Assembly (NCBI GenBank): GCA_001604215.1
Contig: LVAX01000084.1
Location: 1-48,487, forward strand
Direction of reading: 5' to 3'
DNA: 48,487 nt
Source of the DNA: Clostridiales bacterium Firm_18
Lineage (GTDB): Bacteria > Bacillota > Clostridia > Monoglobales > Firm-18
The translations under genes were made by a program, and so were the position numbers. The notes under the pieces were generated by a model. That model was not told the DNA's origin. It made no database searches and saw only the letters and a list, made by a program, of their open reading frames with translations. How positions within the stretch are numbered: position 1 is the stretch's first letter; each line of letters begins with the position of its first letter. Of this stretch, positions 18,576 to 26,793 are shown piece after piece.

Positions 18576-21500
18576 CTATATCAATTCAAGCATACGGCAA
18601 AGAATTGCAGCGGCTTCAGCCCTGGTCAATGCTTCCAACGGACGAAAACCGCCTTTTTCATCGCCTTTGAGGATGTTTGTTGCCGAAAGAATGCCGACCG
18701 CTTCGGTGGCGTAATTCGATATCTCTTTACTATCGGTAAAACCGGATTCTGCCGACTGCTCTAATGTGACCCCGAAATAGTTTAAAACACGAAGCATAAT
18801 AACTGCCGTGTCTTGCCTCGTAATTAACTCCGATTCGCCGAAAATGTTCTCACCCATCCCAGCTACAACGCCTATTTCAAATGCAGATGCAACATATTTA
18901 TAACTCCAATGTTCTTCGTCAATGTCACTAAAACTGCATTTTGCTTCCGGATTTAATAGTCCAAAAGCGCTTACCATTAATTTTACAAACTCCGTTCTTG
19001 TAATAAACCGGTCCGGTTGTACGGTATCATCGTCATATCCATTGATGATTTTTTTCATGGCAAGTTCCCGAATATAATCATACGCCCAGTGAGAATCATT
19101 CAAATCGGCGAATAACAAAGCGTTGCCAACCGGGTCGATTTCCTTTTGTGTCGGCTTATACTCATTGCTGACCGCCACAGTAGAAATTTTACCACTGCCG
19201 CCGGAACCTCCGGCACCATTTTTATCTTTGCCAGTATCATTAATGGATGCCAAGGCTTTCAAATAATCACTGTAAAAGTCGTCATAAGTGTCATACCTTT
19301 CCTGATTAAGGCGTTGAAAGATCAGATAAGCCTGCTCCGTACTGACGCCCGAAAGCCCAGAAAAATCCTTGCCGATTTCCTGCTCGTAATCGGATAAGAT
19401 TTTCCCCATGTCTTGATAATACGCAAAATATATCATACTTAAAATACTCTGCGCGATAAACTCTTTATTAAGATCGGAAAAATCTCTGTATCCGTTTTTC
19501 TTTCTTAATACCCCGGCGCATACATCCAATTTCATTTCCTGTTCCAATTGTTGATACAGTTGCATAAAAGTGCTGTCAAGCGAAGCGGTTTGCGGAGCTT
19601 CGCTAAGGAACGCGGCAAACTCGTCGCTGCTTGCGGCGCTTCGGGCAATATAAAGAGTCAGCGCCTGATTAAACAGCGTCCCGACGTTTTCAGAAGTAAA
19701 GATTGAAGAACCACGCTCTGTCTTCAAATTGGCGCATACGTTTGCTCTTGCGGTGATGCTTAGCGAGAAATAACGCGTAATATCTGCTCCAATCCATAAT
19801 AAATACACGTTATTTTCCTGCGCATCCAGCAAGCCTTGATAATCCGAAGCGGCGTTTAGTTCTTCAATGAAATTTCCCAAACTTTCCTCTTTTAAATAGG
19901 AAAAAGATTTCTGTGCCGCCGTATAATCAAATACGCTTCCCGCAACCACTGTATAAATATCTTCCGTATGCTCCGGGGCAAAATCAAGCTCCTTGTGCAA
20001 CAAACCGTTACTATCACAGGTTTCTTGCAGTAAAAACATAAAATCCTCTGCCGGCGGCAGGTTGCCTGGATATTCCATTCCACGTACTACCATAACAAGT
20101 ATATCCGTATAGCTGTAACCCGGAATACTTGCGTCAATGATAAGCTCATTGTCATTGGAAAAGGTGTTGAGTGTCACATTGCCGGGCAATGTTCCTTCTG
20201 GCACATACATGCTTTGCGTCTGGTTGGGTATGTATGCCTTTGACATAATACGCATCGTGTCAAGGTCAGCTACGGTATAAACCGCGTAATTATATCCGGT
20301 TTGATGGGGTATGTTTCGTTCGATGGAAAGCGTAACACCCGGCAGTACGCCGCCGTCCTGCGCCGCCGCAGCGATTGTAAACGGACTCTCCGCAATGTCA
20401 ACAATTACGCCGTTATTGTACGCAGCTACAATCGCAATGCCGCTTGCCCTGTCGGCAAGCCTCCCGCTGAGTTTAACTTCATAATTCTGTCCTTCCGCGC
20501 TTAAATCGGTAATAATGATAGGATATACATGACCAAATCCTGAAATCACCAGATTATCTATTACGATATCATGGGTACTGTCAAAACCTATACCCCCACC
20601 CCAAACGGGGGCAGAATCGGTAATAACATAGGCTGGATTTACTTTATCATTAAAATAAAACTTTATCGCTGTTCCTATTTTTTCTATCTTCATATAAGAC
20701 CATACCTGGTGGGCATCGGGGTAGTTATTCGGTCCGGTACTCCTCGTAACAGTCATGTCGCCAGTCATTTCCGTCCCCGCTTTAAATCTTTTTGCGCTGA
20801 AAGTGGGCACTCCTGACGAATCGGCAGACAGATTCAGCACATAACCGTCCGTGTCTTCGCTGCCTAACATTATTTTCGGCGTAATTTGCCCGAAGGCACC
20901 GCTTCCCGTTTCATAATCGGCTTTTATGTTGAACTCTATCATACTGTCCGGCAACATCAAATCAGCGCTTCTCATGCCGCCCTTGAAATTATATGCGCCG
21001 CTTCCGTCCAACGGATTCGCCGGGCCTCCCAAAAAGTTATCCGACTTAATCCAATCGGTCGCGTCAAATTGGTCAAAATTCTGACGGAGCAGAATGGTTT
21101 GGTCAGCGGAAAGACTCGGTTTTATTGTTTCAGAGGGCAGATTTTTAATCTCCGAAATCAAAAGATTGTCAATGAATAGTGTTGACCATGCAGGTTTGAA
21201 CGCAATGGTTGCGGGGGCAAGCCAAGGTACACCCGCATTAAGAGGTAATACATACTCCCAAAACGGGGTGTCCTCGCTGTCAATGTAAAGAGCCAATGAA
21301 TTCCCGATTATCGTAATTTTTAGGAAAACCCAGTCCCCCTGAAATACCGTCTTTGGAAGAGTCTTATATGCTTCAGTTCTTCGGGTATTTGACGTAAACT
21401 GCTGGACAAGAACTTGATATTTTGTTCCGTCAGAGTAAAATGATAACCTTACACGGTTGGCATCGTTTGTGTAAAACAAATTAAGCACTTGCGGATATGA

Positions 21501-21851
21501 ACCAATAGGGTTGTAAATTAATTTCATGTTACATCTTATGACATGGTTGGTTAGACGCAGCTGACCCATGCCTAAAGCATAAGTTGCATCATCTCCTGCG
21601 CCCATTTTCCCAACATGATTAGTCCCTGTATCTCCCACCAAGTCAGGCCTTTTGGTATACCAGCTCAGACTTGTTCTTTGGGTGTCAAAATTATCATACG
21701 TTACCAATTTTTCTGTCGCAGGCAGACTGTCCCGGCTGGGAATAATCACCCCTTCCGGAATTTCCCAATCCTCAGCCGCTTTTATGACACCGGCAGGGAA
21801 GAAACCGCACAGAAATACCGCAGTCATAAAAACGCAAAGAAACTTTTTCAT
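18576..21851 (-). CDS. Large exported LamG-like protein with three C-terminal SLH domains
   Basis: A 1091-residue secreted protein with a signal peptide (KKFLCVFMTAVFLCGFFPAG). Two LamG-like modules lie at ~25-240 and ~250-430. Small beta domains and a ~330-residue helical region follow (FLSEAPQTASLDSTFMQLYQ region). Three SLH repeats fill residues ~914-1091 (FADLNDSHWAYDYIREL, FSDIDEEHWSYKYVASA, then a third), the classical S-layer anchor. The frame is open to 21971, but only the ATG at 21851 has a ribosome site (GAAGGGAG) and starts the signal peptide. Its first module is ~90% identical in DNA to the protein at 11077-12852. Likely role: displays glycan-binding modules at the surface. Confidence 0.8.
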   Translation of the reverse strand: MKKFLCVFMTAVFLCGFFPAGVIKAAEDWEIPEGVIIPSRDSLPATEKLVTYDNFDTQRTSLSWYTKRPDLVGDTGTNHVGKMGAGDDATYALGMGQLRLTNHVIRCNMKLIYNPIGSYPQVLNLFYTNDANRVRLSFYSDGTKYQVLVQQFTSNTRRTEAYKTLPKTVFQGDWVFLKITIIGNSLALYIDSEDTPFWEYVLPLNAGVPWLAPATIAFKPAWSTLFIDNLLISEIKNLPSETIKPSLSADQTILLRQNFDQFDATDWIKSDNFLGGPANPLDGSGAYNFKGGMRSADLMLPDSMIEFNIKADYETGSGAFGQITPKIMLGSEDTDGYVLNLSADSSGVPTFSAKRFKAGTEMTGDMTVTRSTGPNNYPDAHQVWSYMKIEKIGTAIKFYFNDKVNPAYVITDSAPVWGGGIGFDSTHDIVIDNLVISGFGHVYPIIITDLSAEGQNYEVKLSGRLADRASGIAIVAAYNNGVIVDIAESPFTIAAAAQDGGVLPGVTLSIERNIPHQTGYNYAVYTVADLDTMRIMSKAYIPNQTQSMYVPEGTLPGNVTLNTFSNDNELIIDASIPGYSYTDILVMVVRGMEYPGNLPPAEDFMFLLQETCDSNGLLHKELDFAPEHTEDIYTVVAGSVFDYTAAQKSFSYLKEESLGNFIEELNAASDYQGLLDAQENNVYLLWIGADITRYFSLSITARANVCANLKTERGSSIFTSENVGTLFNQALTLYIARSAASSDEFAAFLSEAPQTASLDSTFMQLYQQLEQEMKLDVCAGVLRKKNGYRDFSDLNKEFIAQSILSMIYFAYYQDMGKILSDYEQEIGKDFSGLSGVSTEQAYLIFQRLNQERYDTYDDFYSDYLKALASINDTGKDKNGAGGSGGSGKISTVAVSNEYKPTQKEIDPVGNALLFADLNDSHWAYDYIRELAMKKIINGYDDDTVQPDRFITRTEFVKLMVSAFGLLNPEAKCSFSDIDEEHWSYKYVASAFEIGVVAGMGENIFGESELITRQDTAVIMLRVLNYFGVTLEQSAESGFTDSKEISNYATEAVGILSATNILKGDEKGGFRPLEALTRAEAAAILCRMLELI

Positions 21852-22273
21852 AAAGTATACTCCCTTCTTATATAAAGGCACTGTCAAATTTTTCGCTGTA
21901 AAATACCCCAACAGTACCATTTTTGGTGATTTTACACTATTTTTAATATATACAACGCACGCTTCCCTCAAAAGAGGAAATAATTAGCCATGATCAAAAC
22001 TCTATGATCCGGATATAATGCTGTTTTTTGAGCATGGCGAACTCATTTTATCACTCGAAATATATAGAAACGACCAACTGAATGTGGTATAACTTAACTG
22101 CACACAAAACCATCCAAACGGAGTTGGTCGTTATCTATCGTTAAGAAATTATCGCCGATGTTAGTTTGTTCACCTCTCAGTCCAAAGCCAAATTTTGCGC
22201 AGGGTTGTTTGATTGTCTTGATTTCAACTCTAATACTCCCCGGTCAGAATTTCTTAGCTTATCCATAATTAGT
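21852..22273. other. Gene-free stretch with possible insertion-sequence remnants
   Basis: No convincing gene. It holds the upstream region of the 1091-residue SLH gene and a pair GTAAAATA/TTTTACAC near 21898-21945 resembling transposon-end repeats. It also contains a perfect inverted repeat AACGACCAACT (22071-22081) / AGTTGGTCGTT (22122-22132). A weak plus-strand frame starts at 22166 and runs into the end of the solute-binding gene. These could be debris of a lost insertion sequence, but no transposase family is recognised here. Confidence 0.3.
22071..22132. repeat. 11-bp inverted repeat flanking 40 bp
   Basis: The arms are AACGACCAACT and AGTTGGTCGTT. The inner part contains ACAAAACCATCCAAACGG, which is nearly repeated at 25277-25294. 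This could be the end of a small non-autonomous mobile element or a hairpin terminator for the solute-binding gene, although it lacks a T-run. Confidence 0.45.
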
Positions 22274-23848
22274 TTATTTAATCGAGGAATACCATTCGTT
22301 TGCCTCTTTTGTAAGAATGTCTCCGCCGCTTTTTTTCCAAAGGCTTACGAAATCATCAAAATAGCTCATAGGTCTGTCGCCTGTAATTAACGCTATATAA
22401 GTTTCCGTGCAAATTTTATCCAACTCGGTCTTATAAAGATTTTGAGAAGGTAGCACGACCTTTAACAGGTTCTCTATACTCGCTAAACTCGCCTGATTTT
22501 CAATTGACCATTGACGAACCGCTTCTTTGCCTATGTGATTCCATTGTAAAGATTTTAACGACGCCATCACAGTATGAGCGCCAATTTTGGCACGTTCTGT
22601 ATATAACTGGTATTTTTCGTCTAAGAATTCAATCTGTCCTTGTTCATTGAAAACCCAGTGTTTCCCCTGGATTCCGTATTGTGCTGTAAGAAGGTTTTCT
22701 CTGGTGGAAAAGCCGATTGTGTTTATCATATTCAATATCTTTTTAAGTTTTTCCGGCTGCTCTTCAACCTGTACGCCAATAGCGACTATTGAGCCTTCTG
22801 TTCCCAATGCACTGCTGGCACCGATTCCCTGTTTCCCTGTAGGACCGGTAAGAGGAATACCCATTCGTAAGCTGTCGGCGGCCACAGGGTCTATTTTTCG
22901 CAGTTCTTTAACATTGTCACCTTCCCAGTCCTCAGCTTCGGTTGATACATCAAACTTTGGCTTGAAATGCCAAGCCTCCCCGTTCGCAGTGAATCCGATC
23001 TTCCCATTAACAAATGGCACGGACATATTACTGGAGCTATTTTGCTTTTCGGTTATAATAAACTCCGGGTCTATGACACCGTCAGCGTACCATCTCCTCA
23101 TTATTTCAAGTGCTTCTTTCATTTCCGGCTGCACGCCGCCATACACAAGCTCACCGCTATCACCAACCATCCAAAATTCCGGTACGATACCGAAAGCTCC
23201 ATAAACGGCATATACGCCGGATGCCGACATGCCGTAAGTATCTTTTTTCCCGTTGCCGTCAGGATCGCCTTTAGCAAAACGGTACATAAGATTTTCGAAT
23301 TCTGCCAAAGTTTCCGGAGTCTTTTCCACACCAAGCTTTTGCATCCAATCCCCCCGATAGACGAGCGGTCTCCGAGAACTGGTCCCTATGCTGGGAATAC
23401 CGTAAATTTTTCCGTTTACCTTCCTGTATGAAAACACATTTGGTTCGGTATTGATGTATTCTTCGTACATCTGTGGCGCGTTTTTCTTGATTAGCTCCTC
23501 CGTCAGCTCGCACAGGATGCCATCTTTAGCATATTTATTGTATGTAATAACAGAGGGTAGCCATAAAACATCCGGAACCTCACCACTGGCAATTTTCAAG
23601 CCAATCGTTTCTTCATAACTTGTCGGTTCAATATTTAAAACCTCAATATTTACGTTAAACTCTTTATTCCAGTACTCTATCATTTCGGCATCTTTTTCTA
23701 CGGGAGCTCCAAGCCACGCAGTCCAGCTTATGGTCATTTTTTCACCATTGTCCGAATTGGGGGCCTTCCCCACATCATTGCATCCAATTGTTAATATCAT
23801 TAGTACCAAAACCAGAATTAAACCTAAAAATCTCCAATGATTTTTCAT
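22274..23848 (-). CDS. ABC transporter extracellular solute-binding lipoprotein
   Basis: A 524-residue lipoprotein: the signal peptide ends in LTIGC, the lipobox Cys at ~23 being the lipid-anchored residue. The mature part is a family-1 solute-binding protein of the LplA/YtcQ type for complex sugars (MTISWTAWLGAPVEKDAEM start; typical DPDGNGKKDTYGMS and a late EWYSSIK end). It captures oligosaccharides outside the cell for the two permeases encoded upstream. The ribosome site AGGAGG precedes the ATG. It is separated from the permease genes by ~410 bp containing a dead IS110 fragment, so its transcription may now depend on read-through or its own promoter. No ATPase gene is present; this transporter class usually shares a general MsmK-type ATPase. 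Confidence 0.9.
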   Translation of the reverse strand: MKNHWRFLGLILVLVLMILTIGCNDVGKAPNSDNGEKMTISWTAWLGAPVEKDAEMIEYWNKEFNVNIEVLNIEPTSYEETIGLKIASGEVPDVLWLPSVITYNKYAKDGILCELTEELIKKNAPQMYEEYINTEPNVFSYRKVNGKIYGIPSIGTSSRRPLVYRGDWMQKLGVEKTPETLAEFENLMYRFAKGDPDGNGKKDTYGMSASGVYAVYGAFGIVPEFWMVGDSGELVYGGVQPEMKEALEIMRRWYADGVIDPEFIITEKQNSSSNMSVPFVNGKIGFTANGEAWHFKPKFDVSTEAEDWEGDNVKELRKIDPVAADSLRMGIPLTGPTGKQGIGASSALGTEGSIVAIGVQVEEQPEKLKKILNMINTIGFSTRENLLTAQYGIQGKHWVFNEQGQIEFLDEKYQLYTERAKIGAHTVMASLKSLQWNHIGKEAVRQWSIENQASLASIENLLKVVLPSQNLYKTELDKICTETYIALITGDRPMSYFDDFVSLWKKSGGDILTKEANEWYSSIK

Positions 23849-23895
23849 AAAATTATCCTCCTACCTCAATGTTTGAAATATTTCCTTGCGTGTTT

Positions 23896-24240
23896 TTAAA
23901 TAATTATAATATATAATTCTTTCATCTTCGGGTTAGTTTCTACCATTGTCATCGACATTTTGCAAAGCAGCACCCGAAGCTGTTTTTGCTCCATTCCAAC
24001 AATTACTTTGGTGAACCGATTTTGTAAAACCTTACTATTGCATATTTCTCCAGTCCTTGCTGCAATGTACTTAAAACCGCTACGGTCATTAGAAAAAATA
24101 TTGCTTTGCCAATCTCCACGCCACGGTAGTCCACAAATCACGCCCATTGCAACGACTGAGCCGCATCAATCCCGACTATAAGCGTGTTTACCGTAATTTC
24201 CTTTAATCTATCATTGGTACGATATCTTCTCAGATTACAG
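23896..24240 (-). pseudogene. IS110-family transposase fragment (5' part)
   Basis: Translation of the minus strand from ~24233 gives the recognisable IS110 N-terminus: RYRTNDRLKEITVNTLIVGI, then DAAQSLQWA, an in-frame TGA, FVDYRGVEIGKAIFFSNDRS, a GFKYIAARTGEIC segment, and a degraded KVIVGME motif where intact elements have GMEPTGHYW. Only the DEDD-type N-terminal region is present and it is disrupted, so it is inactive. It lies between the solute-binding and permease genes of one transporter, showing that the interval was once invaded. Confidence 0.7.
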
Positions 24241-24258
24241 GAATGCTTTTGATATGTG

Positions 24259-25140
24259 TCAGCCTTTGAGAGAGCCAACCAGAATTCCTTTTACAAAGTG
24301 TTTTTGCAAAAACGGGTAAACCATGATAATCGGTATCGTAGCAACCATAATGGTGGCCGCTTTGATATTTTCAGGATTCACAATTTTATTATCCGCAAAA
24401 TCATATGAATTTGGGTTTAACATCTGTGCGGCGCCTTCCATAACAATACGCCTTAAAACAACCTGCAAAACCTGCTTGGACGGGTGAGTTATGTATATCA
24501 GGCAGTCAAACCATGCGTTCCAATGTCCTACCAGCGACCACAGCAACACTGTCATCAGTATTGGCTTGGATATCGGAAGTATCACACGCCATAGAATTTT
24601 AAAATCATTTGCTCCGTCTATGCGAGCGGCCTCTTCCAGTGATTCAGGTACAGACATAAAAAAGTTCCTCATAATAATCATATTATAGGTACTGATACTC
24701 CCCGGAAGAATCATTGCCCACATAGAGTTCATCAATCCAAGCTGTTTGACTAAGACATATGACGGAATCAACCCGCCGCCGAAGAACATGGTAACCACAA
24801 CAAAAGCAGTCCAAAAATTTCTGTTCGGAAAGTACTTTTTTGACAAAGGATATGCTCCTAATATTGCGCCCGCGACATTGACTGCAGAGCCGACACAAGT
24901 TCTAATAATAGAATTTTTAAAACCCGCGCCAATAGCAGGGTTTTTCAGGACGCGCCAGTAATTGTCAAATACAATCCGTTCCGGCAGTAGCCCTATTTTG
25001 ACAAGGGATGCTTCAGACGGACTGAGAGACCGCGTAAGCAGATAGAGAAACGGGTAAATTGCACAAATACAAAATAATATCATTCCTACAATATTCAAAA
25101 TTCTAAAGCACCGTTCCCCGGCGGAAACTTTGATTCCCAT
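24259..25140 (-). CDS. ABC sugar permease, YtcP/LplC (MalG) type
   Basis: A 293-residue inner-membrane permease with about six TM segments. It carries the EAA loop SVPESLEEAARIDGANDFKI that contacts the ATPase. The ending FLQKHFVKGILVGSLKG is typical of this group (carbohydrate uptake CUT1). The frame is open to 25194, but AAGGAGGTGAT lies 6 bases before the ATG at 25140, which is the clear start. It forms the channel with the permease at 25310-26278 and works with the lipoprotein at 22274-23848. An IS110 fragment begins 18 bases after its stop. Confidence 0.9.
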   Translation of the reverse strand: MGIKVSAGERCFRILNIVGMILFCICAIYPFLYLLTRSLSPSEASLVKIGLLPERIVFDNYWRVLKNPAIGAGFKNSIIRTCVGSAVNVAGAILGAYPLSKKYFPNRNFWTAFVVVTMFFGGGLIPSYVLVKQLGLMNSMWAMILPGSISTYNMIIMRNFFMSVPESLEEAARIDGANDFKILWRVILPISKPILMTVLLWSLVGHWNAWFDCLIYITHPSKQVLQVVLRRIVMEGAAQMLNPNSYDFADNKIVNPENIKAATIMVATIPIIMVYPFLQKHFVKGILVGSLKG

Positions 25141-25270
25141 GCTTATCACCTCCTTTAAGATTTCCTCGAAAACTGTGTAAGGCTTACTCCGCAAGTGTCA
25201 ATGAAGACGCATGTCAATAGCTTCACCCCCAAAGTTTTCTTGCAATTGTGTTACAATTTTCAAAAATACT

Positions 25271-25304
25271 TAACTTTACAAAACCACCCAAACGGGGACT
25301 CGTT
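25271..25304. repeat. Short dispersed repeat, second copy
   Basis: A 34-bp stretch containing ACAAAACCACCCAAACGG, which matches the sequence at 22089-22132 with few differences. It lies in the gap between the two permease genes, so both gaps in the transporter operon carry the same debris. Confidence 0.4.
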
Positions 25305-25309
25305 TTGCT

Positions 25310-26278
25310 TTACCAAATTCCATAATCGTTATATTTTTTCGCAAGAAAGTTTGTCAATAAAATTAGTGAAACGGATATCAAATTCTTAAATAGCCCTAAC
25401 GCAGTGGAATATCCGTATTCGTTTTGAATCAATCCTATACGGTAGTTATATGTACTTATTACATCGCCTACAGAATAAACCGCTTCGTTATAAAGATTGA
25501 AAATTTGGTCAAAATCATCGTTAATAATAGAGCCAACCGAAAAAATAAGCATAATTGTTATTACCGGTGCCAGTGACGGAATAGTGATATGGATTATTTG
25601 TTTGAACTTCCGCGCACCGTCTATAATCGCCGCCTCATAAAGCTGCGTATCGATTCCGGCAATCGCTGCGAGATAAATAATGGATCCCCATCCCACACCT
25701 TTCCAGAGCGATGTGATAACTAACGTAAACCGAAACCATTTTACATCTCCCAAAAAATAGATCGGTTTCATTCCTATTAGTGACAGAAGTTGATTTATAG
25801 GCCCCGATGATGGGGATAAAAGCTGTATAAACATTCCACCAAGGATTACCCATGATAAAAAGTGCGGAAGATAACTGATAGTTTGAACAACTTTTTTGAA
25901 ACGTATTTGTTGTAATTCATTCAAAAGTATCGCAAAAGCAATTGTCGCTGGAAAGCCGGTAGCAAGCTTATAAAAGCTGAGAATCAAAGTGTTTCGAAAA
26001 ACCTCCCTGAAGCTTGGAGCGGCGAAAAGCCTCTTGAAGTTATCAAATCCAATCCAATCGCTTCCTAATATACCTTTTGAAAAACTGTAGTCTTTGAATG
26101 CAATCGTTATCCCATACATAGGGCCATAGCAAAAAACCAAGTAATACATTACGACCGGGACAAACATCAATACAAGATATTTGTGCTTTCTGTACATGCG
26201 TAAATTCCTACTGCAGTCCAACACAAAAAGGAGTGCTTTATTCTTTGAATGCCAGCGCTCGGCAGTTGTAGTTTTCAT
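25310..26278 (-). CDS. ABC sugar permease, LplB (MalF) type
   Basis: A 322-residue inner-membrane permease with six TM helices, beginning with HKYLVLMFVPVVMYYLVFCY. The EAA loop is TQLYEAAIIDGARKFKQI and the end is FLAKKYNDYGIW, the standard ending of LplB-type permeases. It imports oligosaccharides with the YtcP-type partner. The ribosome site AGAAGGA is a somewhat long 13 bases before the ATG. It is the first gene of the minus-strand transporter block; its promoter lies in the AT-rich region after 26290. Confidence 0.9.
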   Translation of the reverse strand: MKTTTAERWHSKNKALLFVLDCSRNLRMYRKHKYLVLMFVPVVMYYLVFCYGPMYGITIAFKDYSFSKGILGSDWIGFDNFKRLFAAPSFREVFRNTLILSFYKLATGFPATIAFAILLNELQQIRFKKVVQTISYLPHFLSWVILGGMFIQLLSPSSGPINQLLSLIGMKPIYFLGDVKWFRFTLVITSLWKGVGWGSIIYLAAIAGIDTQLYEAAIIDGARKFKQIIHITIPSLAPVITIMLIFSVGSIINDDFDQIFNLYNEAVYSVGDVISTYNYRIGLIQNEYGYSTALGLFKNLISVSLILLTNFLAKKYNDYGIW

Positions 26279-26441
26279 CAGGCAAATCAGTCCTTCTATT
26301 TAAATTTATCGAATTGCATTTACAAACAAATCATAGCACATAAAAGAATCAAATTACAATAGTAATTATTTTCGATTTTATAAATAATTTTATGAATAAT
26401 TTCAATCCTATAAATAACATACATCATTTTAAAAAATGCTA

Positions 26442-26470
26442 TTGCAATTTGACAAATGTATGGTTATACT
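26442..26470 (+). promoter_or_regulatory. Upstream promoter copy P1
   Basis: TTGCAA (26442-26447), 17-bp spacer, TATACT (26465-26470): a good sigma-A promoter reading toward the DUF4832 gene at 26794. Confidence 0.55.
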
Positions 26471-26624
26471 AAATTTATACCATGTGATTTTAATGCCCGA
26501 TTCGAGTAAATTTGTTCTATGTAATTATATCATTGTAATTATTTTAGATTTTATAAATAATTTGAAAGTCTTTACAAACCTATAAAATTATAAAAAATAA
26601 TAACAAAATTAAAAAAAATTGCTA

Positions 26625-26653
26625 TTGCAACCTAATAAATATACAGTTATACT
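26625..26653 (+). promoter_or_regulatory. Downstream promoter copy P2
   Basis: TTGCAA (26625-26630), 17-bp spacer, TATACT (26648-26653): identical hexamers and spacing to P1. The GCTATTGCAA context is shared, but the spacer has diverged. Confidence 0.55.
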
Positions 26654-26793
26654 AAACTTATGTTATATAATTTTAATGACCAAACCGAACAAATTTGTTT
26701 CATAAATCTAATTATATCATTTAATGAGATAAATTTCACTGTGGAATTTTTGGGAATTATCTTTAAATTCTAATTTTATTAGGAGGTAAAAGC

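Larger units (their letters stand above)
26362..26725 (+). repeat. Tandem duplication of a promoter block
   Basis: Two diverged copies starting at 26362 and 26535 (offset 173), each beginning GTAATTATTTT.GATTTTATA. Each carries its own -35/-10 pair and a shared downstream TTTTAATG.CC…CGA…AAATTTGTT block. The overall region 26279-26793 has no gene. Confidence 0.7.

Noticed and set aside
22587..23204. 205-codon plus-strand frame opposite the solute-binding gene
   Set aside because: Antisense shadow of a well-supported lipoprotein; Ser/Pro/Ile-rich composition, no ribosome site, no recognisable domain.
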